The position numbers were made by a program, and so were the translations under genes. Shown in pieces: positions 1 to 5,501 of a DNA stretch of 14,530 nt (positions are counted from its first letter, which is position 1; the number at the start of each line of letters is the position of its first letter). Location of the stretch: positions 1-14,530 of the forward strand of contig CAYHNZ010000021.1 in the NCBI GenBank assembly GCA_964358205.1, given 5' to 3'. Origin of the DNA: JANLIQ01 sp964358205 (GTDB lineage: Bacteria; Patescibacteriota; UBA1384; 2-12-FULL-50-11). The notes beneath the pieces were generated by a model. That model was given only the letters and a program-made list of their open reading frames with translations. It was not told the origin of the DNA and ran no database searches.

Positions 1-19
1 TCCACTGAGCTACGGGCGC
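1..19 (-). tRNA. tRNA 5' end, cut by the window edge (possibly tRNA-Arg)
   Basis: On the minus strand the first 19 bases read as a typical tRNA 5' end: acceptor strand GCGCCCG, then TA and the D-arm start GCTCAGTGGA. The anticodon lies outside the window, so the amino acid cannot be read. The acceptor sequence is common in tRNA-Arg, but that assignment is only a guess. The upstream side (20-70) is A/T-rich and could hold its promoter. Confidence 0.7.
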
Positions 20-70
20 ATTTAACGAACACCAACAAGAATTTTACCTAATTTTACTCTAAAAATCCAT

Positions 71-101
71 AAAAAACGGGTGGTACAGCGTTGTACCACC
101 C
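71..101 (-). terminator. Rho-independent terminator of the 167-aa gene
   Basis: A perfect 10-bp stem (78-87 with 92-101, GGGTGGTACA) closes a 4-base loop. On the minus strand it is followed one base later by six T (76-71). It lies 15 bp past the stop codon of the minus-strand gene at 116-619, which it should terminate, and it separates that gene from the tRNA at the left edge. Confidence 0.9.
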
Positions 102-115
102 TGGGTTGAATCCCC

Positions 116-619
116 CTAAAGAACTCTATCCAACCGCCAGATTTCCGGCCTATTCCCATCAACGGCGAAGGTTAAATTCATACCTTCACGAATGATCATA
201 TCCTTTATTCGCCTGTAGAAAGGGTCGCTCCCCGACACGGTTGAAATTTCTTTAACTCCCAATCGCGACCAAAGGTCTTGATCATTGAGCCTCACCATGA
301 CCTCCTGACCGCTTGTCGAATCTTGTAGGTCGCAGATGATCCAAAGTAGTCTCCCCAGACTTGACGTTAGCAGCCAGAATTTGCCCGGCTGCAGAGGGTT
401 ACTGTTGCAAGATCGTTCTTGGACGATCCACCGGCTAAATGTGATCCAATCATCCTTCTGGCGTCGAAGATCCAGTCGAATGCCCTCTAAACCCCGGAGG
501 CTTCCTACCTTCTCCAGGTCCCTGGAGAGTATTACTACCCGCTGTTCTGCATACGCCCTAAACTGGTCGATAATTTGCTCCCGCGTTAAAACGGGTCGCT
601 CAAGTGCTTGACTTACCAT
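116..619 (-). CDS. hypothetical protein, 167 aa
   Basis: I do not recognise a family. The protein is soluble and charged, with no signal peptide or membrane segment. The N-terminal 60 residues look helical (LTREQIIDQFRAYAEQR, followed by Arg/Asp/Lys-rich stretches), and the rest is mixed, with a hydrophobic strand-like stretch around residues 80-95. The ATG at 617-619 is supported by an AAGGA site about 11 bases upstream. A candidate promoter lies at 645-673 and a strong terminator follows the stop codon, so it appears to be a single-gene unit. The complete expression context argues that it is real even though its function is unknown. Confidence 0.7.
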   Translation of the reverse strand: MVSQALERPVLTREQIIDQFRAYAEQRVVILSRDLEKVGSLRGLEGIRLDLRRQKDDWITFSRWIVQERSCNSNPLQPGKFWLLTSSLGRLLWIICDLQDSTSGQEVMVRLNDQDLWSRLGVKEISTVSGSDPFYRRIKDMIIREGMNLTFAVDGNRPEIWRLDRVL

Positions 620-644
620 CCTGGTTTCCTTGAAATGTTCACCG

Positions 645-673
645 CTTATAATGACACTACAAACGGGAATAAA
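645..673 (-). promoter_or_regulatory. candidate promoter of the 167-aa gene
   Basis: On the minus strand there is a TTTATT -35-like box (673-668), a 17-bp spacer and a TATAAG -10 box (650-645). The predicted start near 637 would give a leader of about 18 bases that includes the AAGGA ribosome site. The -10 is good and the -35 weak. Confidence 0.4.
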
Positions 674-703
674 CTGTATAACTTTTTACCCAATAAGGCA
701 AGA

Positions 704-1678
704 CTACCGTCTAACCGTTTTGGGGACGATTTTTGGGTGGTCGTTGAGAAGCTCTCGGAGCTGATCTTTGGTCGGTAGTCCGGTTTGAGGCCCAATCTTG
801 GTAACGACCCCAGCGGCATTGGCCATCCCCCAGCGCATCGCCTCGTCAATCGTTTCGCCGTGCAGTAGAGCGGCGGTGAAGCCGGCACCGTACGCATCAC
901 CGCAGCCAGTCCTCTGAACAGCATCGGACGGTATGATATCCAAAAACAGCAGTTCATCACCATCGAAGCAATAAGCACCGTTTGGGCCATCAGTAATGTT
1001 GACTATTTTAATGCCGTAATCGTAAAGGGCTTCGGCAAGCGTCGCCATTGAAGCCGAAGTGGGTAGTTCAGTCAGATGCATCGCCTCTTCTTTATTGACA
1101 AAGAGAGCTTCAGTTACCGCAAAATACTTCTTCAAAGCCGACACGCCGTCTTTGAGCTGAAACGAGCCTGGATTAAAGCTCAACTTGGCGCCAGTTTTTT
1201 TGACAAAAGCCAAGACTTTCTCGTAAGCTCGCGGATAATCTTTGCCCATACTGGTTAAGTAAATCCAATCAACTGGCTCAAGGGTCGGCAAGTGGTACTC
1301 GCGCGGTTCGTGATAGACTAACAAACTTCGTTCACCCTGAAAAACAATCGCCGTGGAGTAGCTCGTCATCCCCTTAAATTTTTCAATATAACGCTGATCA
1401 ATCCCTTCCTTTTCCAGGGCATCGAGAATCTTACGGCCGTTGTCGTCATCGCCGACGACGCTATATAGCTGACTCTCTAACCCCAGTCGGGCAAATGAAA
1501 CGGCTGTGTTGGCGGCGTTACCCCCAACAGCAAAAACTAACTTATCGGCTAAAATCTTGTCGGCGTAATGAATGCAGAGCATGCAGTTGGCTTGATGCAG
1601 TTGACAGCGCACCTCCGCATCCTTCAAAAAGACAAAACAATCCAGAGTTGCTTCCCCAATTGACAATATTTTCTTCAT
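704..1678 (-). CDS. PfkB-family (ribokinase-like) carbohydrate or nucleoside kinase
   Basis: This is a cytoplasmic ATP-dependent kinase of the PfkB/ribokinase fold that phosphorylates a sugar or nucleoside hydroxyl; the substrate cannot be read from sequence. The first signature is GGNAANTA at residues 52-59. The second is RTGCGDAYGAGF, giving the anion hole G258-C-G-D261 with D261 as the predicted catalytic base. The classic DTxGAGD has become RTGCGD here. The 324-aa length is normal. Unusually, residues 24-35 hold three Cys (C25, C32, C35; CxxC at 32-35) in the region that forms the lid. The ATG has a GGGGAAG ribosome site 8 bases upstream. The gene follows the GreA-like gene's terminator, so it should have its own promoter within 1766-1820, though I see no convincing one. 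Its leader would contain the palindromic repeats at 1692-1781. Confidence 0.9.
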   Translation of the reverse strand: MKKILSIGEATLDCFVFLKDAEVRCQLHQANCMLCIHYADKILADKLVFAVGGNAANTAVSFARLGLESQLYSVVGDDDNGRKILDALEKEGIDQRYIEKFKGMTSYSTAIVFQGERSLLVYHEPREYHLPTLEPVDWIYLTSMGKDYPRAYEKVLAFVKKTGAKLSFNPGSFQLKDGVSALKKYFAVTEALFVNKEEAMHLTELPTSASMATLAEALYDYGIKIVNITDGPNGAYCFDGDELLFLDIIPSDAVQRTGCGDAYGAGFTAALLHGETIDEAMRWGMANAAGVVTKIGPQTGLPTKDQLRELLNDHPKIVPKTVRR

Positions 1679-1691
1679 TCAATACTTCCCC

Positions 1692-1781
1692 TATAGTCGC
1701 TAGTAAGCGACTTCCACGAAGGGATTTCATCCCGCCGTGTATAGTCGCTAGTAAGCGACTTCCCGAGCGTATCCCGCTTGG
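1692..1781 (-). repeat. tandem palindromic repeat array in the leader of the PfkB-kinase gene
   Basis: A 24-base sequence occurs twice, identically, at 1692-1715 and 1740-1763. Each copy contains the 6-bp hairpin GTCGCT-AGTA-AGCGAC. Between the copies is another hairpin (GGGAT at 1721-1725 pairs with ATCCC at 1729-1733, with outer ACG/CGT support), and after the second copy a related shorter hairpin (AGCG/CGCT around 1766-1777). The array thus has two units of about 48 and 42 bases, each pairing an AGTCGCT palindrome with a GGGAT-type hairpin. It lies directly upstream of the kinase ribosome site and would be in its mRNA. It could be a REP-like mobile palindrome or a structured regulator; sequence alone cannot decide. 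Confidence 0.85.
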
Positions 1782-1820
1782 TATTTAGAGCGAGTGGCTT
1801 TTTCACCCCTTCATCGTAAC

Positions 1821-1858
1821 AAAAAAATGGGGCGACAACGCTTACGCGTCGTCGCCCC
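1821..1858 (-). terminator. Rho-independent terminator of the GreA-like gene
   Basis: An 8-bp stem GGGGCGAC/GTCGCCCC (1829-1836 with 1851-1858) is extended after one mismatch by ACGC/GCGT (1838-1841 with 1846-1849) around the loop TTAC. On the minus strand the stem is followed by A and then seven T (1827-1821). It lies about 90 bp after the stop codon of the minus-strand gene at 1949-2533. Confidence 0.9.
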
Positions 1859-1868
1859 GGAATCAGTC

Positions 1869-1885
1869 AATGTGACAGTCACATT
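1869..1885. promoter_or_regulatory. 17-bp perfect palindrome
   Basis: AATGTGAC-A-GTCACATT is an 8-bp inverted repeat around one base. It lies between the GreA-like stop codon and its terminator. As RNA it cannot form a full hairpin with a 1-base loop, so a protein-binding site is possible. The half-site spacing (TGTGA-N3-TCACA) is not the TGTGA-N6-TCACA of CRP. Function is unknown. Confidence 0.4.
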
Positions 1886-1948
1886 TCTAGTCATTCAGCC
1901 GAACCGACCGATTAACTAGCCCTCATACTTCTTTTCCCTCAAATTCCC

Positions 1949-2533
1949 TCAAAAAATCTGAAGTATTTTTGCTGTCACCGATAGTCCGTTTTGTGACTTA
2001 TAGGTCACTTCCGAGCCTTTGTATTGCCCTATGATAGCATCCCCTAAACAACTACCCTTTGGAGATCCACCACAATCACCACCGCAAGAGACCGAAACAA
2101 ACATCAGCTCAATAGAACCGATATTTAGCGAGAAGCCACCCACCGGTCCTCCTTGAGCCGACAGAAGCATCACCAGCGATATTTCGCCCTCGACATCGAC
2201 CTCAACGATTGAACCCAAGGCTACTGTCCTCGAACGAGTCGTTGAATAACCGATATCCTCGAGAGTATTCAATAGACTGCTAAGCAGATTTCGTTCTCTT
2301 GTTAAGATCTCCATCGACCTCACCGCCGCTGAGTCAGCATATTCTCGTTCAATAAGATCGCTTTCGCTGTCAATCCCTGTTCGTTGGATTATTGCCCCCT
2401 CCAAGTTTTTCTCGACTTCTTGTCTTTTATTAAACACATGCGAAGTCAGTTTTCTACGCAGGGAACGAACGCCTCTAACCGTTAACGGTCTCGGCCGTGT
2501 CGGTTGTTGTAAAGATACGTTTACCATTTCCAT
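1949..2533 (-). CDS. GreA/GreB-family elongation factor-like protein
   Basis: The N-terminal half looks like the GreA coiled coil, with an acidic segment (DSESDLIEREYADSAA) where GreA has its GDLSENAEY tip, followed by a helix ending in LLNTLEDIG. The C-terminal half matches the Gre FKBP-like domain: VALGSIVEVDVEGE, then a SPLG-like stretch (CLGDAIIGQYKGSEV), then a final strand ending ILQI. At 194 aa it is longer than typical GreA (about 158 aa). The excess is an N-terminal basic tail and a loop with three Cys (CX3C, then CX7C) inserted before the SPLG-like segment. Gre factors rescue backtracked RNA polymerase; whether this divergent member does so is inference. I chose the ATG at 2531-2533 because GGAAG lies 7-8 bases upstream. 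A GTG at 2561-2563 would add 10 residues and has no ribosome site, although it lies 7 bases after the predicted transcription start. Confidence 0.75.
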   Translation of the reverse strand: MEMVNVSLQQPTRPRPLTVRGVRSLRRKLTSHVFNKRQEVEKNLEGAIIQRTGIDSESDLIEREYADSAAVRSMEILTRERNLLSSLLNTLEDIGYSTTRSRTVALGSIVEVDVEGEISLVMLLSAQGGPVGGFSLNIGSIELMFVSVSCGGDCGGSPKGSCLGDAIIGQYKGSEVTYKSQNGLSVTAKILQIF

Positions 2534-2576
2534 AATATTCTTCCGTGAACACCCGTTTCGCACCCGGGGTGACGCT

Positions 2577-2605
2577 ATAATGCCAAAATAACCACTCCTT
2601 GTCCA
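2577..2605 (-). promoter_or_regulatory. promoter of the GreA-like gene
   Basis: On the minus strand TGGACA (2605-2600), 17 bp and CATTAT (2582-2577) form a good sigma70-type promoter. The predicted start is near 2570, which leaves a leader of about 37 bases to the preferred ATG. It overlaps by two bases the candidate tRNA-His promoter on the other strand. Confidence 0.55.
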
Positions 2606-2632
2606 GACATAATCGCTATTTTTTGCTAAACT
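2604..2632 (+). promoter_or_regulatory. candidate promoter of tRNA-His
   Basis: CAGACA (2604-2609), 17 bp and TAAACT (2627-2632) each match four of six consensus bases. The predicted start is about 8 bases before the tRNA. Confidence 0.4.
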
Positions 2633-2646
2633 TAGTCAGTCCATTT

Positions 2647-2721
2647 GGTGCCTGTAGCATAGCGGTCTAATGCGCTTGGTTGTGGTCCAAGATATCGGAG
2701 GTTCAAATCCTCTCAGGCACC
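2647..2721 (+). tRNA. tRNA-His (anticodon GTG)
   Basis: A complete cloverleaf is visible: acceptor GTGCCTG (2648-2654) with CAGGCAC (2714-2720), D stem GCAT/ATGC, anticodon stem CTTGG/CCAAG around loop TTGTGGT with anticodon GTG, and T arm GGAGG-TTCAAAT-CCTCT. The extra G at 2647 and C at 2721 match the G-1:C73 pair that identifies tRNA-His. The bases after C73 are CTC, so the CCA tail is not encoded. Confidence 0.96.
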
Positions 2722-2754
2722 CTCTTCCAGGGTGGTAGCATATACTTTCATAAA

Positions 2755-2784
2755 TGACGGGTTAGAGCGTATGTATGCTAATAT
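2755..2784 (+). promoter_or_regulatory. candidate promoter of the 129-aa membrane protein
   Basis: ATGACG (2755-2760), 18 bp and TAATAT (2779-2784) form a plausible promoter. The -10 ends six bases before the ATG and there is no ribosome site, so the transcript would be leaderless. Confidence 0.45.
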
Positions 2785-2790
2785 TCAAAT

Positions 2791-3180
2791 ATGAAGCCCA
2801 AAACTCATTCTAACTTCGTCCGGTCGATCTATTTCTGGATCGGGATCGCCGCGACATTAGCCTATCGAATCGTTATCGTCCTTAATCACATTAGCCCAAC
2901 CTGGGTGCTGGCTTCCTGGTATATTGGCACGGTTGGCTTCATCATTTACTTCGCCCATCGCTACCAAATATCGGAATTGCGGGCGAATTTAATCAAGAGA
3001 AATTCGCTTTCGGAAAAAATAAATCGCGATGAACAATTATCCGCCGAAGACAAAGAAGCGATTGATTATATATTCAAGACCCTCCAGTCGTCGCGCGAAA
3101 AATGGAATTATATTTTTATTTTCGTCTCGTCAGTTTTAGCGCTGATGGCTGGTATTTACCTAGATTTTATCGCTAAGTAA
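2791..3180 (+). CDS. small integral membrane protein, 129 aa
   Basis: I do not recognise a named family. Three hydrophobic segments can be seen: about residues 10-32, 36-55 and 106-126. Between the second and third is a charged, probably helical stretch (SELRANLIKRNSLSEK... EDKEAIDYIFKTLQ) that should lie on one side of the membrane. There are no Cys residues and few His, so nothing links it to metal handling. It lies 70 bp after tRNA-His. No Shine-Dalgarno precedes the ATG, which fits the leaderless pattern of promoter-proximal genes in this window. No clear terminator follows. Confidence 0.75.
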   Translation: MKPKTHSNFVRSIYFWIGIAATLAYRIVIVLNHISPTWVLASWYIGTVGFIIYFAHRYQISELRANLIKRNSLSEKINRDEQLSAEDKEAIDYIFKTLQSSREKWNYIFIFVSSVLALMAGIYLDFIAK

Positions 3181-3282
3181 CTACTTGCTTCTTGGCATTG
3201 GCGCACTGCGTCCATCACGTAACTCACGACTAAGGCTGAGTATTATTCCAGCTTGGATTGTGTATGATTACTAAATCAATCA

Positions 3283-3398
3283 CCCCGCGGCCAAGCCGTC
3301 GGAGTATGATCAAATGAATGATTGTTTGATTTATATGTTTCACTTTGAAAAAGCGATCCGTCAGCCGACGGAGACATCCCCGTGGCAAGCCAACGGGG
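3283..3398 (+). repeat. two related hairpin elements plus a third hairpin upstream of a 47-aa gene
   Basis: Element 1 (3283-3304) begins CCCCGCGGCCAAGCC and element 2 (3378-3398) begins CCCCGTGGCAAGCC; both end in CGGAG or CGGGG and align over about 21 positions. Element 2 folds as CCCCGT-GGC-AA-GCC-A-ACGGGG. Just before it, CCGTC (3358-3362) pairs with GACGG (3367-3371) around AGCC. Element 1 can form CGGC-CAA-GCCG. The rest of the 255-bp gap between 3180 and 3436 shows a TATGAT box at 3263-3268 without a good -35, and no gene. If transcription starts near 3275, all hairpins lie in the leader of the gene at 3436. Confidence 0.6.
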
Positions 3399-3435
3399 TA
3401 TTCACAAGAAATCAAATAACAAAGGAGGCATTATC

Positions 3436-3579
3436 ATGATGGATGTAAATAATTTTCAAGGAATGATGGGTGGAGCAACTTGGGGAGTCGCCTCGTTCAT
3501 GTGGCTAACTTACTTGCTGTTTATCGCCCTGCTAGTTCTTGGGATAGCTGCACTGTGGAAATATATTTCTAAGGGTTAG
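3436..3579 (+). CDS. small single-span membrane protein, 47 aa
   Basis: The peptide starts MMDVNNFQGMMGGATWG and continues into one membrane helix (about residues 18-43) ending WKYISKG. A strong AGGAGG site (3423-3428) lies 7 bases before the first ATG; a second ATG follows at once. The Met/Gly-rich N-terminus followed by a hydrophobic helix resembles the short membrane proteins often found beside copper genes, in some families with a SHOCT tail, which is absent here. A longer in-frame reading from 3382 is possible but would bypass the ribosome site and run through a hairpin. It is 48 bp upstream of the ABC permease, which appears to have its own promoter. Confidence 0.75.
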   Translation: MMDVNNFQGMMGGATWGVASFMWLTYLLFIALLVLGIAALWKYISKG

Positions 3580-3591
3580 ATCGTACTTTCC

Positions 3592-3620
3592 TTGACATGC
3601 AAATACTTTGAGCTCATTTT
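3592..3620 (+). promoter_or_regulatory. candidate promoter of the ABC transporter operon
   Basis: TTGACA (3592-3597) is perfect, followed by 17 bp and a weak -10 CATTTT (3615-3620). Seven bases separate the -10 from the ATG at 3628, which again predicts a leaderless mRNA. Unlike the csoR and ccdA promoters, the spacer holds no G/C-tract box; it contains the palindrome GAGCTC. Confidence 0.5.
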
Positions 3621-3627
3621 TAAGTAA

Positions 3628-4725
3628 ATGTGGCTGATCGCTTTAAGAAATTTATTTGGTGAAAAAGGACGACTGATTATCACCATTGGTGGCGTGAGCT
3701 TTGCGGTTATGCTGATTTTAGTCTTGCTCGGTTTGTATGTGGGCTGGGAGCGTCAGATGACCAAATTTCTCGGCAACATTTCCGCCGATATTTGGGTTGG
3801 TCAAGCCGGAAGCGGGGATATCAGTCACCGAGTTTCGGTTCTACCGGAAAGTCTCTATACAGAGCTCGGAGAAAAGAGTTATGTCAAGCAGGTTTCGAAA
3901 TTTATCGGACGCCAAGTTGGGGTCGAAATCGACGGGGTAGAAAAACCGCTTTACATCATCGGCTTGGATGAGGCTAAATTCGTGACTCCATACAAACTTT
4001 CGCAAGGCACAAGTCAGCCCCAAAGAGGCGAGATTATTGTCGATGAAGTTTTTATTAATAAACATAAATTGGCGCTCGGCGATTCTATTACCGTTGCCAG
4101 CAAACCACTAAAAATTGTCGGTATCGCCACCGGCGGAAATATTATGGTGTCTTCTTACACCATGGTCAGCGAGGAAGATGCTCGCGCCGTACTGGGTCTA
4201 ACAGATTCCGTCAACTACTTCTTGATCCGCTCAGACAATCCAAGTTATGCCATAACAAAGCTCGAAAAAGATTTCCCGAACCTAAAAATAATGCCTCGAC
4301 AAGAGTTTCTCGATAACAACGCCGCCATCGTCAAAGACAACTTTCTACCAATTATTGGCATACTGACTCTTATCGCTTTTGCCGTCGGTATTGCCGTCAT
4401 CGGCCTCACGATTTTTACCGCCGTTATCGAGAAATCCCGTGAGTACGGTGTCTTGAAAGCGATCGGTTATGGTAACGGTCAACTTTTTGGCATCGCCCTA
4501 ATTCAGGCTCTAATTGCCGGTGTGCTGGGTTTTGCCTTGGGGTACGCCCTAACGCCACTAGTAGCAAGATTGGCAAAAATTTTTGAGTCAAGCTTCATTT
4601 ACGAGCTCGGGTCGAGAGAAATCCTTGCAGTATTTATCGCGACAATTCTCATGAGTATTATTGCCTCATTTTTACCGCTACGACGGCTACTAAAAATAGA
4701 TCCGGCTAAAGTTTTTAAAGCCTAA
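3628..4725 (+). CDS. ABC transporter permease, FtsX/MacB (DevC-like) family
   Basis: The layout is that of a MacB/FtsX-type permease. There is one N-terminal membrane helix (about residues 15-40), a large extracytoplasmic domain (about 43-230, with ISADIWVGQ and IMPRQEFL typical of the MacB periplasmic core), and three C-terminal helices (about 235-262, 282-312, 330-352). It ends in the family's LLKIDPAKVFKA tail. Such permeases do not open a classical pore; they couple ATP hydrolysis to movement of an extracytoplasmic domain, and act in efflux or lipoprotein transport. No membrane-fusion partner is encoded nearby, which leaves the substrate open. The ATPase starts 2 bp after this stop codon. 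The ATG has no ribosome site and lies 7 bases after a predicted -10 box. Confidence 0.9.
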   Translation: MWLIALRNLFGEKGRLIITIGGVSFAVMLILVLLGLYVGWERQMTKFLGNISADIWVGQAGSGDISHRVSVLPESLYTELGEKSYVKQVSKFIGRQVGVEIDGVEKPLYIIGLDEAKFVTPYKLSQGTSQPQRGEIIVDEVFINKHKLALGDSITVASKPLKIVGIATGGNIMVSSYTMVSEEDARAVLGLTDSVNYFLIRSDNPSYAITKLEKDFPNLKIMPRQEFLDNNAAIVKDNFLPIIGILTLIAFAVGIAVIGLTIFTAVIEKSREYGVLKAIGYGNGQLFGIALIQALIAGVLGFALGYALTPLVARLAKIFESSFIYELGSREILAVFIATILMSIIASFLPLRRLLKIDPAKVFKA

Positions 4726-4727
4726 TC

Positions 4728-5447
4728 ATGGCAATACTCGAAGCTAAAAATATTTCTAAATCGTTCAACAAAGGTACCCACACCGAAGTTGACGCCGTGA
4801 CCGATGTTTCGTTGTCAGTCGAAGCGGGCGACGTTGTCCTAATAATGGGACCTTCGGGTTCGGGCAAGACAACGTTTCTGACTATGCTCGGCGGCCTTCT
4901 TCGTCCTAGCTCAGGCGAAGTCCTTCTTGACGGCCAATCGATCGGCTTGCTCTCTGCGAATAATTTAACAAAATTACGACGACAGCACTTGGGCTTTATT
5001 TTTCAGTCGTTCAACCTACTCGAAAATCTCTGCGCTTGGGAAAATGTCTATGTCGGTGGTTTAGGAATGTCTAATCGCAAACAGAAGGCAATCGAACTAT
5101 TGAAACGGTTGGGACTGGAAGGTCGGATGCATCAAAAGCCACGTGAAATGAGCGGTGGCGAGCGCCAGCGAGTGGCAATTGCTCGAGCACTGATTAATAA
5201 TCCGCCGATAATTTTGGCTGACGAACCCACCGCTAACCTAGACTCAAAGAATGGGCTTGAAGTGACGAAACTGCTTTGTGAGATTGCTTGCCAAGAACAG
5301 AAAGCTGTTGTGATAGTGAGTCACGACCAGCGGTTAGTCCAGGTTGCTAAAAGAGTCATTACGATTGAAGACGGGCGTCTGGTTAACGAAGTTACTGGTG
5401 AACATAACAAATACTGCGCTCACCATACATCACAAGATAAACACTAA
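4728..5447 (+). CDS. ABC transporter ATPase, MacB/LolD-type, with a Cys/His-rich C-terminal tail
   Basis: This is the ATP-binding partner of the permease before it. Walker A is GPSGSGKTT at residues 41-49, the Q-loop is FQSFNLLENL, the signature MSGGERQR starts at residue 141, Walker B ends at D165-E166 (LADEPTANLD), and the H-loop histidine is H199 (VSHDQR). The last 14 residues (HNKYCAHHTSQDKH) carry one Cys and four His, which is not part of the core fold and looks able to bind a metal. The ATG follows the permease stop after 2 bp without a clear ribosome site, so translation is probably coupled. The copper genes downstream suggest but do not prove a metal-linked substrate. Confidence 0.92.
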   Translation: MAILEAKNISKSFNKGTHTEVDAVTDVSLSVEAGDVVLIMGPSGSGKTTFLTMLGGLLRPSSGEVLLDGQSIGLLSANNLTKLRRQHLGFIFQSFNLLENLCAWENVYVGGLGMSNRKQKAIELLKRLGLEGRMHQKPREMSGGERQRVAIARALINNPPIILADEPTANLDSKNGLEVTKLLCEIACQEQKAVVIVSHDQRLVQVAKRVITIEDGRLVNEVTGEHNKYCAHHTSQDKH

Positions 5448-5461
5448 TATCTAAGTTATTC

Positions 5462-5489
5462 TTGACAGTCCCCCCGGTGGGGATATACT
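5462..5489 (+). promoter_or_regulatory. promoter of the ccdA-like operon with a probable CsoR operator in the spacer
   Basis: TTGACA (5462-5467) and TATACT (5484-5489) are separated by 16 bp. The spacer holds a G/C-tract pseudo-palindrome at 5469-5483 (TCCCCCCGGTGGGGA) that matches 11 of 15 positions of the box in the csoR promoter at 7441-7455. CsoR operators are known as G/C-tract pseudo-palindromes placed to block RNA polymerase. The predicted start is about 6 bases before the ATG at 5502, so the leader is almost absent. Confidence 0.75.
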
Positions 5490-5501
5490 GAAGTCGGATT
5501 A

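Noticed and set aside
336..611. Plus-strand frame of 91 codons opposite the 167-aa gene
   Set aside because: Antisense shadow with Arg/Ser-rich low-information content and no ribosome site, while the minus-strand gene has a ribosome site and terminator.
646..990. Minus-strand frame of 114 codons overlapping the PfkB kinase
   Set aside because: It is a shadow of the kinase in another frame, and the kinase has full family motifs.
1692..1763. CRISPR array
   Set aside because: Only two copies, each palindromic, with the intervening sequence itself a hairpin and related to the flank; no cas genes.
1866..1888. CRP/FNR site
   Set aside because: The TGTGA and TCACA half-sites are separated by three bases, not the six required for CRP, and no promoter is in the right place.
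3382..3435. N-terminal extension of the 47-aa membrane protein (an in-frame start at 3382)
   Set aside because: It would run through a stable hairpin and the AGGAGG site; the ATG at 3436 has ideal ribosome site spacing.
3181..3435. Known riboswitch upstream of the 47-aa gene
   Set aside because: The hairpins do not match any riboswitch consensus I can recall; left as a repeat or leader structure.
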